Positions 18,860 through 28,254 of a DNA stretch of 64,000 nt are shown here, piece after piece. The notes under the pieces are model-generated. The model worked only from the letters and a program-made list of their open reading frames with translations. It was not told the DNA's origin and searched no databases. Location of the stretch: assembly GCA_965232465.1 (NCBI GenBank), contig OZ246977.1, positions 1,178,001-1,242,000 of the forward strand, in the 5' to 3' direction. Origin of the DNA: G965232465 sp965232465 (GTDB lineage: Bacteria; Pseudomonadota; Alphaproteobacteria; JAQWUY01). Numbering within the stretch: the first letter of the stretch is position 1; each line of letters starts with the position of its first letter. A program made the translations under genes and the position numbers.

Positions 18860-19849
18860 TTAAATTTTCCTTCTCGGTACCGGTTTGTAAAATACCCGTG
18901 TAGAAGTGATACCTGTATCATCGGCGGTTGCAAGCCCATGAATTTCATCGGCAGTGGCAATGACCAATGGCACATTATATGGTATATCCACATTCGTGGG
19001 ACATGACAATTTTAAACCATTTCTGAATTGGTTTGCCTTGTTTCCCGTGACAGTCACCACAGGGATACCGACCAGTGATGACTCCACAGACAATAATATA
19101 TTATCTGTATATGCAATATTATTGCTTATTTTTTCAAAATTTGCAAGTGTTAACCCATCTTTTTCACAAAAATCCCCCACTTTTGTCCGTCTTAAGGCGG
19201 TTAAGTAGCCCACTGTACCGCACTGTGTTGCCAAGTCTCGCCCCAATGCCCGTATATAAGTACCTTTGCCACATACCACTTGCAAAATCACAGAATCACA
19301 CAAAATAGCCATCATGTTGTTCCAATTTTGTGATGTATGTATTGTGCCATTTGTGTCTGTTATCGATAACAGGGTAATATTATCTATGCGAATGGTACGG
19401 CGGGGTACAGCCACTTGTTGTCCAGAGCGTGCCAAATCATATGCACGGTTGCCATTAATTTTAATGGCACTGTATACAGGGGGTGTTTGTGGAATATTAC
19501 CCATAAAATCAGGTAATATTTGCAATATGTCGCCTATGGTTGGGCGGTGGCGGTGGGTGGCGACGATGGTGCCGTCTGTATCCAACGAATCAGTGGTTGT
19601 GCCAAATTGCAAGGTCATAATATAGGTTTTATTGCCATCTTGTACAAAAGGAATGGTCTTGGTTGCCATTCCCAAAGCAATCGGTAATATGCCTGTGGCA
19701 AAGGGGTCCAATGTACCCGCATGTCCAGCTTTGTTGGCATTTAGTCCCCGTTTAACCTTGCCGACAATTGGTGTTGACCCGATACCTGCGGGTTTGTCAA
19801 TAATGATCCAGCCATCTATATCGATACCCTGTTTATGTTTTTTCCCCAT
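18860..19849 (-). CDS. truB: tRNA pseudouridine-55 synthase
   Basis: TruB makes pseudouridine at position 55 of the T loop of most tRNAs. The product has GWIIIDKPAGIGST near its start, the catalytic aspartate in HAGTLDPFATGILP, the family tyrosine block (PPVYSAIKINGNRAYDLAR) and YIRALGRDLA. The frame is open to 19891; ATG 19849 (MGKKHKQGIDID) is chosen because homologues start at this point, though ATG 19864 is possible. It is coupled to rpsO, one base apart, and diverges from pnp. Confidence 0.93.
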   Translation of the reverse strand: MGKKHKQGIDIDGWIIIDKPAGIGSTPIVGKVKRGLNANKAGHAGTLDPFATGILPIALGMATKTIPFVQDGNKTYIMTLQFGTTTDSLDTDGTIVATHRHRPTIGDILQILPDFMGNIPQTPPVYSAIKINGNRAYDLARSGQQVAVPRRTIRIDNITLLSITDTNGTIHTSQNWNNMMAILCDSVILQVVCGKGTYIRALGRDLATQCGTVGYLTALRRTKVGDFCEKDGLTLANFEKISNNIAYTDNILLSVESSLVGIPVVTVTGNKANQFRNGLKLSCPTNVDIPYNVPLVIATADEIHGLATADDTGITSTRVFYKPVPRRKI

Positions 19850-20026
19850 ATTTGTTTTTCCCATATGTGTTTTGTGTGTTATAAACATCATACACTTTGA
19901 TATCGTCTGTGTACAATAATAATTTTTTGTGATATAAAGCCTGTGAAATCTCTAATAAGATTAACGATTAAAATATTTTTTTGTGGAAATAAGAGTACAC
20001 GAAGCATAACATAAAAAGGAAAAAAC

Positions 20027-22135
20027 ATGTTTACAGAAATTGTAAAAACCATGCAATGGGGGGGGAAGACCCTGACATTGGAAACGGGCAAGATTGCCCG
20101 ACAAGCGACGGGTGCGGTGATTGCGTCCCTTGGTGGCACAAAAATTTTATGTGCAGTAACGGCGGCAAAGTCCGTAAATCCAGATATGGATTTTTTCCCA
20201 TTAACCGTAAATTACCAAGAAAAATATTACGCATCGGGTAAAATTCCAGGGGGATATTTCCGCCGTGAAGCTCGTCCATCGGAACGGGAAACTTTAATTT
20301 CACGATTGATTGACCGCCCGATTCGTCCCCTATTTCACGAACGCTTTAAAAATGAAACACAGGTGGTATTAACTGTGCTGGAACACGATTTGGAAAATGA
20401 ATCGGATATTGTTGCCATGATTGGGGCATCGGCGGCATTAACCATAAGTGGCGTACCTTTTTTGGGACCTTTGGGGGCATCTCGTGTGGGTTTTAAGAAT
20501 GGGGAATATGTCCTAAACCCCGCTATGGATGAAATCAGCACCCTTGATTTGGATTTGGTTGTGGCGGGTACCCGTGATGGGGTGTTAATGGTCGAATCAG
20601 AAGCCCAACAATTATCCGAACAACAAATGTTGGATGCGGTGGCATTTGGGGCGGAAAAATACGCAGAAGTTATTGATTTTATCATTAAATTTGCCCAACA
20701 ATCGGCAAGGGAACCTTGGGACTTAGCTGAGGTTGAAGATTGGGAAGAGGATGTCAAAGCAGATATCGAAAATTGTGCCCGCAAAGGTTTGGTTAACGCA
20801 TATAAAATCGTCAAAAAACAAGATCGTGTATCGGCTGTATCGGTTGTAAAAGAAAGCACTTTGGATACTATTAAAGAAAAATATGGCGACCATATAAACT
20901 ATGTCAAAGTGGGTGGTATGTTAAAAAAGCTCGAAGCAGATATTGTACGTAGTGATATTTTACAAAATAAAACTCGTATCGACGGGAGGGGTTTGGCGGA
21001 TGTCCGTCACATTGCCACAGAAACCGGATTGTTGCCCCGCACGCATGGTTCCGCATTGTTTACCCGTGGGGAAACACAAGCTATTGTGGTTGCGACCTTG
21101 GGTACAGCATCCGATGAACAAATGGTTGATGGCTTGGATGGGTTACATAAACAATCATTCTTGTTACATTACAATTTCCCCCCATATTCTGTGGGTGAAG
21201 TGGGGCGTATGGGGGCGACCGGTCGTCGGGAAATTGGACATGGCAAACTGGCATGGCGGGCGATTAACCCATTATTGCCCAACAAAGAAGAATTTCCATA
21301 TACCATCCGTGTGGTGTCGGAAATTACTGAATCTAATGGATCATCTTCTATGGCATCTGTATGTGGGTCGTCTATGGCATTAATGGATGCAGGGGTGCCC
21401 TTAAAACAGCCTTGTGCTGGTATTGCCATGGGATTAATTAAAGAAGGCGATGATTATGCTGTTCTGTCGGATATTATGGGTGACGAAGATCACTTAGGGG
21501 ATATGGACTTTAAGGTGGCGGGAACTGCGGAAGGTATTACTTCGTTACAAATGGATATTAAAATTACTTCTATTACCCAAGACATTATGAAAAACGCCCT
21601 TGCACAGGCAAAAAAAGGACGGGAACATATCCTTGATGAAATGGCAAAAACTATTTCTGTGGGGCGGGACGAAGTGTCCGATATGGCACCGAAAATGGAA
21701 ACCTTTAAAATCCACCCGGATAAAATCCGTGAAGTTATAGGAACAGGCGGTAAAGTTATCCGTGAAATTACCGAAACCACCGGGGCAAAAATCGACATCG
21801 AAGAAGATGGTACCATTCGGGTGGCAGCGGTCGATGGATCCGCATTACAGTCCGCAATGGATTGGATTCAAGGCATCGTAGCAGAGCCCGAAGTAGGAAA
21901 AATTTACACTGGTACTGTTGCCCGTTGTGTCGATTTTGGGGCGTTTGTAACCTTTATGCCCAATCGTGACGGATTGGTGCATATTTCGGAAATGCAAAAC
22001 AAACGCACCGCCCGAACTACCGATGTGGTTAATGAAGGCGACAGCGTATTTGTAAAATGTATTGGTATCGACAACAAAGGCAAAGTCAAATTATCGATGA
22101 AAGTCATAGATCAAAAAACTGGCAAAGAATTATAA
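20027..22135 (+). CDS. pnp: Polyribonucleotide nucleotidyltransferase (PNPase)
   Basis: A 702-residue 3'-5' phosphorolytic exoribonuclease. Two RNase PH domains (about 10-230 and 300-550) are joined by a helical linker. The second carries RREIGHGKLAWRA and the active-site aspartates in SDIMGDEDHLGDMDFKVAG. A KH domain (IREVIGTGGKVIREI) and an S1 domain (GTVARCVDFGAFV ... DGLVHISEM) follow. AAAAAGGAAAAAA precedes ATG 20027. It is divergent from truB-rpsO, unlike the usual rpsO-pnp tandem order. The product would work with RNase E, encoded at the left edge. Confidence 0.97.
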   Translation: MFTEIVKTMQWGGKTLTLETGKIARQATGAVIASLGGTKILCAVTAAKSVNPDMDFFPLTVNYQEKYYASGKIPGGYFRREARPSERETLISRLIDRPIRPLFHERFKNETQVVLTVLEHDLENESDIVAMIGASAALTISGVPFLGPLGASRVGFKNGEYVLNPAMDEISTLDLDLVVAGTRDGVLMVESEAQQLSEQQMLDAVAFGAEKYAEVIDFIIKFAQQSAREPWDLAEVEDWEEDVKADIENCARKGLVNAYKIVKKQDRVSAVSVVKESTLDTIKEKYGDHINYVKVGGMLKKLEADIVRSDILQNKTRIDGRGLADVRHIATETGLLPRTHGSALFTRGETQAIVVATLGTASDEQMVDGLDGLHKQSFLLHYNFPPYSVGEVGRMGATGRREIGHGKLAWRAINPLLPNKEEFPYTIRVVSEITESNGSSSMASVCGSSMALMDAGVPLKQPCAGIAMGLIKEGDDYAVLSDIMGDEDHLGDMDFKVAGTAEGITSLQMDIKITSITQDIMKNALAQAKKGREHILDEMAKTISVGRDEVSDMAPKMETFKIHPDKIREVIGTGGKVIREITETTGAKIDIEEDGTIRVAAVDGSALQSAMDWIQGIVAEPEVGKIYTGTVARCVDFGAFVTFMPNRDGLVHISEMQNKRTARTTDVVNEGDSVFVKCIGIDNKGKVKLSMKVIDQKTGKEL

Positions 22136-22150
22136 TTTAATACATAAAAA

Positions 22151-22518
22151 AGGGGTGTGGGGGGTAAGCCGGGTTCTGTTTTTATGACCATTCATCTGGG
22201 ACACATGTCACCATGTGTCTCTTGCCCCCGTAGCCTGATGTGGATGCAGACACCCATCGTATCACATCATAAGACCTTAGGCGTTGCTACGCATAGGGTT
22301 TACCATGCCCATCCCATTACTGAGGTGGCGGTGGGCTCTTACCCCACCCTTTCACCCTTACCACATATACACAGTGTATATGATGGCGGTTTGCTTTCTG
22401 TGGCACTTTCCCTGAGGTTACCCCCGCCTGCCATTAACAGGTATGCTTTGTCTGTGTAGCCCGGACTTTCCTCATTTACAGTGGTTTCCCACATAAAACG
22501 CAGCCATACCCACACCCT
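22151..22518 (-). ncRNA. rnpB: RNase P RNA (type A)
   Basis: The reverse strand holds the universal RNase P cores: GAGGAAAGTCCGGGCT near the 5' end, GGGTGAAAGGGTGGGGTAAG in the middle, and ACAGAACCCGGCTTA near the 3' end. The ends pair with each other (AGGGTGTGGG with CCCACACCCCT) to form helix P1, which sets the limits within a few bases. This is the catalytic RNA that removes 5' leaders from tRNA precursors. A T run follows the 3' end. It is convergent with pnp, with about 15 bases between. Confidence 0.96.
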
Positions 22519-22600
22519 GATTTTATGTATACAGTATTTTTAGGCAATAAGATACAAAAAACTATTTGAATGTTTATATATCTTATCGTATAGTGGGAAC

Positions 22601-24292
22601 ATGTTTAAGTATCGTCTTATATTTTTCAGTATATGTATGTCCATGATTGCCATATCTGTTCAGGCGGAAGGATTGTCACATCGGGTTGTAAGTCATGTGG
22701 TGCAAAATACCACTGTGGATATGCAACTTATTGAAAATCGTGATAAAAAAGGTTTGACTTATTTTTTAACAGGTACTGTTTCCCCCCATACAGAACAGGT
22801 TATAAAACATATCCTAACTTTATATGGGGGCAAAGCGTATTGGCTGTTAACGCCATCTGTGGATTTACCAGTGGCGGATCCCATAGATTTGTCTGATATT
22901 CACGAAAATCTTACATTTGTAAAAAAAAATGGTAATACATTTTGGCGTATCCCTTTGTCTTATATTCACTTTGTCGGGGGGCGGTATGCGTGGAAATCGT
23001 TGCCCGATGATTTACCAGAAGCGGAAAAAAAGACTCTGTTACAAATTGCCGATTGGGTACAATACAAGATCGGCAATGGATATAACAGCTCAGCGGATAT
23101 CGTCATTGTGCATACCCCATCCATGCATCAGGGGATGGATATGATTACTACCAATCGACAATTGTATAAATTTTCAAAAATGGTAGGATTTGATGTGAAT
23201 AAAATTGTCGACCCAAAGCCATATAGAAATATGACGATAATATACAACATGGTGGATTCCCCAAAATCCGTGCAAATGTTACAATTTATCAATCGTTTTT
23301 ATGGGGTTGGTTTGGCAAAAAGGAATGTATGGCGACCGCTTACACAGGGGGCGATAATTGATTTGGTGGCCCCATCCTCCGCATACCCAGAAAGTTATGT
23401 AGACAAAGTTGTACGCATTTTAGAAAAACGGGGCTTTATTGTCCGTACAAAATATTTACAACAAGAAAAGCAGGCGGAATTACATTACAGTAACACCACC
23501 GAAAAACGCTTTTCCCAATTGGTACAAGCCTTAAATGATCCAGATTCTGATGCCGTATGGATAATGCGGGGTGGGGGGGGAACCACCAATATATTACCAT
23601 ATTTATTGAACATCGCCCCCCCCAAAATTTCCAAACCTTTTATTGGTTTCAGCGACAGCACAAGTATTCATATGTTTATGAATACGCATTGGAATATGCC
23701 CACTATTCATGGGGTGGTTGCCCAATATAACCACCAAATGAATACCCAGACCAAAAATTTGATTAACAAAGATGCCAATATTGACGATGTCATAAATATT
23801 TTAATGGGTCAATCAAAAAGGGTTGCATATACCCACTTGCAACCGCTAAACTCTTATGCAATGGATAAAAATAAAATACAAACCCGTATATTGGGGGGAA
23901 ATTTAACTTTGGCAAATGCTCTGCATGGTGGTATGTTTTATGTTCAAAGTGATTATCAGACCACATACAGTTTGTTGTTGGAAGGCATTGGTAACGGATT
24001 ACATCAAATGGAACGCATGCTGGATGCTTTGTTATACAGCAGGCAATTACAACAAATAGATGCAATTATACTGGGCGATTTCGTTAGTTATGACCCCCGT
24101 ATAAATACAAAAAAGTATCGCGATTTATTGGACACAGTGGTACAACGATTTGCCGATAAGTCCCCCATTCCTGTATTTCGCCTGCGTGGTGTGGGGCACG
24201 ATAGCCAAAATCACCCTATACCATTAAATACAAAAACCACCATACAATCCACACCCGAAGGCACATTTTCCATTACCATAGATGCCAGATAA
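22601..24292 (+). CDS. LD-carboxypeptidase (S66) with a long N-terminal extension, exported
   Basis: A 563-residue protein with a signal peptide (cleavage near SVQA/EG). The C-terminal half (about 250-560) is an S66 LD-carboxypeptidase: DLVAPSSAYPE at its start, MRGGGGTTNILPYL, the nucleophile serine in GFSDST, a Glu in LLLEGIGN, and the His of GVGHDSQN. Such enzymes trim the terminal D-Ala from tetrapeptide stems. Ordinary LdcA proteins are about 300 residues and cytosolic. Here about 230 extra residues precede the domain; I do not recognise them. Periplasmic action on murein is inferred. The ribosome site before ATG 22601 is weak. Confidence 0.85.
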   Translation: MFKYRLIFFSICMSMIAISVQAEGLSHRVVSHVVQNTTVDMQLIENRDKKGLTYFLTGTVSPHTEQVIKHILTLYGGKAYWLLTPSVDLPVADPIDLSDIHENLTFVKKNGNTFWRIPLSYIHFVGGRYAWKSLPDDLPEAEKKTLLQIADWVQYKIGNGYNSSADIVIVHTPSMHQGMDMITTNRQLYKFSKMVGFDVNKIVDPKPYRNMTIIYNMVDSPKSVQMLQFINRFYGVGLAKRNVWRPLTQGAIIDLVAPSSAYPESYVDKVVRILEKRGFIVRTKYLQQEKQAELHYSNTTEKRFSQLVQALNDPDSDAVWIMRGGGGTTNILPYLLNIAPPKISKPFIGFSDSTSIHMFMNTHWNMPTIHGVVAQYNHQMNTQTKNLINKDANIDDVINILMGQSKRVAYTHLQPLNSYAMDKNKIQTRILGGNLTLANALHGGMFYVQSDYQTTYSLLLEGIGNGLHQMERMLDALLYSRQLQQIDAIILGDFVSYDPRINTKKYRDLLDTVVQRFADKSPIPVFRLRGVGHDSQNHPIPLNTKTTIQSTPEGTFSITIDAR

Positions 24293-24437
24293 ATAAAAAT
24301 GCAAATTAAAACTAGGTGGGTAGGATCATAAAATTTATACCTTAAATATAAGAAGTGATTTATCGTAGGTTATCGTTTGCAAATCTGTAAATACTGTATT
24401 GCAAAGTGTAAGGTAGTTGCCTATGTAAGCCCCTTTA

Positions 24438-24575
24438 TTAATTTCTTACATTTATATCTATACTACCTTTTTCATTAGATATCGTATGCCAAATGCTGGT
24501 ACTTTGACTACAACCCATTAAAATTATTCCTAATGTAAAAGTAACAATTATTTTTTTCAACATAATAGTATTCAT
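24438..24575 (-). CDS. Small putative lipoprotein (45 aa)
   Basis: The reverse strand encodes MNTIMLKKIIVTFTLGIILM followed by GCSQSTSIWH and ends INVRN. A basic start, hydrophobic core and LMGC lipobox predict a lipoprotein with a mature part of only about 24 residues. AGGAG lies at a good distance before ATG 24575. I do not recognise a family. Size and context resemble small lipoproteins that are easily missed; expression is unproven. Confidence 0.6.
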   Translation of the reverse strand: MNTIMLKKIIVTFTLGIILMGCSQSTSIWHTISNEKGSIDINVRN

Positions 24576-25047
24576 TTTATACTCCTCGTATTATAAAACT
24601 TATTTAAAAAATATTAGGGGTTTATATTAATCCCTACATTAGTATATCATAGATTATAACCAATAAAAAACATTATAAAAGAAAAATATGTTATAGAGAA
24701 GATCATTTTCATTTGATTGTTTTATATACCATCATATTGTCGTATGGGGATCATAGCACTTTGGCATATTTCGCCATGTTGTCCTTGTTATTATCAGATA
24801 TGTACAGTCTAGCACAGTAACCTAAGATATGGTTACCGCTATATGTGGTGTATAAAGCGTGTATCAATAGCGTAAAAAAATAGAAAGTAACAACCAATCA
24901 TTTAAATCAGCCAATCTATTTTTTATACTTACTGCTAAATTACGGGTATACCGCATAAAATATATAAACCCCTTATTTTATAACATTGCCCACACATCAG
25001 ACACATTATAACAATGCACCTAATGTGGGAACAATGGAATGTAGTAA
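24576..25047. other. Gene-free AT-rich stretch
   Basis: Between the small lipoprotein gene and the 43-residue gene I find no open frame with a ribosome site, no clear RNA fold and no recognisable element remnant. Short frames on the minus strand are broken by stops. It must contain the lipoprotein gene's promoter. Confidence 0.4.
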
Positions 25048-25179
25048 TTACCTTTTGCTTTTATGCTTAGGATTATTAGGATTTAACTGATTAGCACGAT
25101 TATTTCGGTTGTGCTTATAATCAGAATGCTTCGGGTTTTTTACATTTGCCCGTTGATCGTTCGGTTTATTTTTACTCAT
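25048..25179 (-). CDS. Small, very polar protein (43 aa), Asn/Lys/Pro-rich
   Basis: The reverse strand from ATG 25179 encodes MSKNKPNDQRANVKNPKHSD and ends NPNNPKHKSKR. It has no hydrophobic segment and is rich in Asn, Lys and Pro, with two similar NPN/NPK units (VKNPKHSDYK and LNPNNPKHK). AGGAGGGG is an excellent ribosome site eight bases upstream. The composition resembles the small hydrophilic 'RADQ-NPNN' proteins common in proteobacteria, whose function is unknown. The strong ribosome site supports translation. Confidence 0.65.
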   Translation of the reverse strand: MSKNKPNDQRANVKNPKHSDYKHNRNNRANQLNPNNPKHKSKR

Positions 25180-25327
25180 GAGTCTAATCCCCTCCTAATT
25201 GAGTATTAAAAAATAGGTTCTGTACTATCTGATTAAGTAAGGATTAAAACATTACATTATCCAATTTGGATAACTCAGTAGTATCGAACATAACAGTTAT
25301 AGCATACATTATAAAACAATGCAAGTC

Positions 25328-25357
25328 AAAAAAGAGTGGCATGTGCCACTCTTTTTT
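25328..25357 (-). terminator. Terminator of the SSS symporter operon
   Basis: AAAAAAGAGTGGCA and TGCCACTCTTTTTT form a 14-bp palindrome 15 bases beyond the symporter stop. The flanking A and T runs let it act in both directions. Confidence 0.9.
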
Positions 25358-25371
25358 GTTGGTTATATCCC

Positions 25372-27186
25372 TTATTTGTTAACAGCTTTACCTGCACCGC
25401 TGGGGATACGGATGTTTTCCACCATTTCCACGATGTGTTTTGGGGGTGGGGGGGTTGCTTTGCATACCGCATAGGATACGGCAAAGTTCAATAGCATACC
25501 GATAACCCCAAATCCTTCGGGGGAAATGTTCATAAACCATTGGTCTTTGGGTCCCCCCATAAATTTAAAGTACACAATGTATGCCATTGTGGAAGCAAGT
25601 CCCACAATCATGCCAGCGATTGCCCCTTGTTTGTTCATGGTTTTTGAAAAAATACCCATAAGCAAAGTGGGAAAGAAGGACGCACAGGCTAAACCAAACG
25701 CTAACGCTACAATCGCCGCCACATAATCCGGGGGATTCATACCGAAGTATCCCGCCACCGCAACGGCCGCCGCCGCCGACATGCGTGCCGCCAATAACTC
25801 CCCACGTTCCGACAGATCCGGTTTAATGGTTCTTTTTAATAAGTCATGTGATACGGCACTGGATATTACCAACAATAGCCCCGCCGCTGTTGATAATGCG
25901 GCCGCCATCGCACCCGCCGCCACAAGGGCAATTACCCAATTGGGCAATTTTGCGATTTCAGGATTGGCAAGTACCATAATATCACGGTCAACAAAGACTT
26001 CGTTGGCAAAGGGCTGTTTGCTTGCATCGAAGTCCCCAGAAGTGGGGTTGTTTACCAGCCGTTGATTATAGATACCACGGGCATTTTGATCAAGCATATC
26101 GCCCTTAAACTTCGGTTTACCTTGGGTTGCCCCTCCGGCGGCGTATTGTACTTTGCCATCTGCATTGTGGTCGACCCACGCAATTAACCCACTGTTTTCC
26201 CAGTTTTTAAACCAACTTGGCATTTCTGTGTACAAAGTCCCTTTGCCATCCGCACCATTTACAGTGTTGATGATATTATACCGTCCAAAGGCGGCTACAC
26301 CCGCCGCAGAAGTATATAAAATGGCAATAAACACCAATGCCCATACGGCAGATTTCCGTGCATCTTTTACTTTTGGCACAGTAAAGAACCGCACGATTAC
26401 ATGGGGCAAACCCGCCGTCCCTAGCATTAGGGCCATGGTAATAAAGAATACATCGATTTTCGGTTTAGTGCCGGATGTGTATTCGCTAAACCCAAGTTCC
26501 GTAACCAATCCATCGAGCGTTTCCAGTAAACTTTTGCCATCCGCCATGGTGGCACCCAGCCCTGTTTGTGGTAATATATGACCGGTAATTTGATATGCCA
26601 AGAATAACGCCGGCACTGTATAAGCAAAAATCAAGACGCAATATTGGGCCACTTGGGTATAGGTAATGCCCTTCATACCCCCCAGTACCGCATAAGAAAA
26701 TACAATTGCCATACCAACCCATACGCCTGTGTTAATGTCCACTTGTAAGAACCGGGCAAATACGATGCCTACGCCCCGCATTTGTCCAGCGATGTATGTA
26801 AACGAAATAAAGATAACACAAATTACTGCAATTGTTCGGGCAAGATCAGAATAATACCTGTCGCCCACAAAGTCCGGTACGGTAAATTTACCAAATTTGC
26901 GTAAATACGGTGCCAATAACATCGCTAGCAACACATATCCGCCTGTCCAGCCCATCAAATACATGGATCCGTCCCGTCCCATAAAGGCGATTAAACCCGC
27001 CATCGAAATAAAGGACGCCGCCGACATCCAATCAGCGGCTGTTGCCATACCATTGGCAACAGGGGGAACACCCCCCCCCGCAACATAAAACTCTTTTGTG
27101 GATGCGGCACGACTCCAAATGGCAATGCCCACATACAATACGAATGAAAGCCCCACGAAAATGTAGGTTAATGTTTGTAAATCCAT
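25372..27186 (-). CDS. Sodium:solute symporter, ActP-like (VC_2705-type)
   Basis: A 604-residue SSS-family transporter with about 13 membrane helices. Features: FYVAGGGVPPVANGMATAADWMSAASFIS near the N-terminus (a classic ActP/PutP sodium-site region), DFVGDRYYSDLART, and a long hydrophilic insert (about 310-400). It is coupled to the DUF4212 gene 17 bases upstream, the standard partner of this subfamily. The likely substrate is acetate or another short monocarboxylate, by family. A strong terminator follows. Acetyl-CoA metabolism fits the malonate operon 10 kb to the left, but no direct link is visible. Confidence 0.9.
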   Translation of the reverse strand: MDLQTLTYIFVGLSFVLYVGIAIWSRAASTKEFYVAGGGVPPVANGMATAADWMSAASFISMAGLIAFMGRDGSMYLMGWTGGYVLLAMLLAPYLRKFGKFTVPDFVGDRYYSDLARTIAVICVIFISFTYIAGQMRGVGIVFARFLQVDINTGVWVGMAIVFSYAVLGGMKGITYTQVAQYCVLIFAYTVPALFLAYQITGHILPQTGLGATMADGKSLLETLDGLVTELGFSEYTSGTKPKIDVFFITMALMLGTAGLPHVIVRFFTVPKVKDARKSAVWALVFIAILYTSAAGVAAFGRYNIINTVNGADGKGTLYTEMPSWFKNWENSGLIAWVDHNADGKVQYAAGGATQGKPKFKGDMLDQNARGIYNQRLVNNPTSGDFDASKQPFANEVFVDRDIMVLANPEIAKLPNWVIALVAAGAMAAALSTAAGLLLVISSAVSHDLLKRTIKPDLSERGELLAARMSAAAAVAVAGYFGMNPPDYVAAIVALAFGLACASFFPTLLMGIFSKTMNKQGAIAGMIVGLASTMAYIVYFKFMGGPKDQWFMNISPEGFGVIGMLLNFAVSYAVCKATPPPPKHIVEMVENIRIPSGAGKAVNK

Positions 27187-27202
27187 AATTATACTCCCTT
27201 AT

Positions 27203-27457
27203 TTATTCGTCAACGCCGTATTCGGCGTCCAATTTGTCCATCGCCCGAATGTAATATACAATCAGAATGATAAAAGTGTAAATGGCCCCTTGGTTGGCAA
27301 ACCAAAAGCCCACAGGAAAACCAAGTATGACAATTTTGTCCAGTATGTCGACAAACAATATGCCCGCCCCATACGAAACCAATGCCCAAATGGCAAGAAT
27401 GCGGTAAATAATAGAAACATTTTTATTCCAATATTCCTCTTGATTTTTACTACTCAT
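27203..27457 (-). CDS. DUF4212 small membrane subunit of the SSS symporter
   Basis: An 84-residue protein with two membrane helices and motifs YWNKNVSIIYRILAIWALVS and GFPVGFWFANQGA, typical of DUF4212. These proteins occur almost always directly before an SSS symporter, as here. The frame is open to 27523, but ATG 27457 (MSSKNQEE) is preceded by AAGGAG and matches the family start. Confidence 0.9.
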   Translation of the reverse strand: MSSKNQEEYWNKNVSIIYRILAIWALVSYGAGILFVDILDKIVILGFPVGFWFANQGAIYTFIILIVYYIRAMDKLDAEYGVDE

Positions 27458-27666
27458 GAGTGAACTCCTTTTCATGTTTTGTGTTATTTTGTTGTATATT
27501 TTAGGCATACGCCTTATATACAATAAACTATGTGCCTCAATTTAAGAGATTTTTATTTTCATTAAATATGACCACGATTTCAAGATACCACAGTGTATGC
27601 ATAAATGCAATATCTAATATGCACAAAAATCATGTGGAATATATAGAGTGTTACAGAATCAAAAAA

Positions 27667-28249
27667 TTATGCTATCGCATAGATAAAATCGGCGGTGGCA
27701 TCACATGCTTGTTTGAGGTATGTGTGCAGGGTGTGTCCCGTTGATACCAGCGGTTTTAAGTCATGGTTTGCCATGTCCATAGGATGGATACAAATGGCTT
27801 TTGACAGCCCAAATTTTGTCCATTCACATTGTTTGCCAAAGGGATCATGTGTGCCTTGTATAATAAGGGTTGGGGTTTGTAAGGTGCACAGGTGTTGGGT
27901 GCGTAAATTTTCGGATGTATTAGGGGGGTGAAAAGGGTATCCATATACAATACATCCCCGTACATTGGCATATGTATCGGCAATAGTGGTGGCAACCCGC
28001 CGCCCCATGGATTTACCGCCAATATATACAGAGATGTCGTGATTGGGGATGTGTTCAGCAAACGCCTGTTGTAACACGGGTAATCGATCGGGGGGATATT
28101 TTTTACCAAGGGCGTACCATATATGGAAATTCAAATGGTCGAAAATCAATATGTCGGGTGTATAACATATGACCCAAGGTTTGTATCCAATCGCTGTTTA
28201 TTCCCTTACCTGCCCCATGGGCACATATAAAAATAGGGTTTTTGGGCAC
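27667..28249 (-). pseudogene. Frameshifted alpha/beta hydrolase (KANL3/TEX30-like)
   Basis: Two frames together make one hydrolase. The first (to about 28105) reads NPIFICAHGAGKGINSDW ... FRPFEFPYMVRP and then stops. The second continues GKKYPPDRLPVLQQAF, GGKSMGRRVAT (nucleophile elbow), IIQGTHDPFGK and the NHDL histidine. Dropping one T in CCCTTGG near 28104 would join them exactly as PYMVRPGKKYPPDR, which is what the family expects. No ATG is seen for the first part; GTG 28249, six bases after the membrane-protein stop, is the best start. It is a recent pseudogene or a sequencing error. Function: probable small dienelactone-type hydrolase, unproven. Confidence 0.75.
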
Positions 28250-28254
28250 GAAAT

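Noticed and set aside
22157..22459. 100-codon plus-strand frame after pnp
   Set aside because: It lies wholly inside the RNase P RNA, whose conserved cores explain the sequence.
24661..25040. Possible transposase remnant
   Set aside because: Short translated pieces such as VLDCTYL were inspected but do not assemble into any known transposase.
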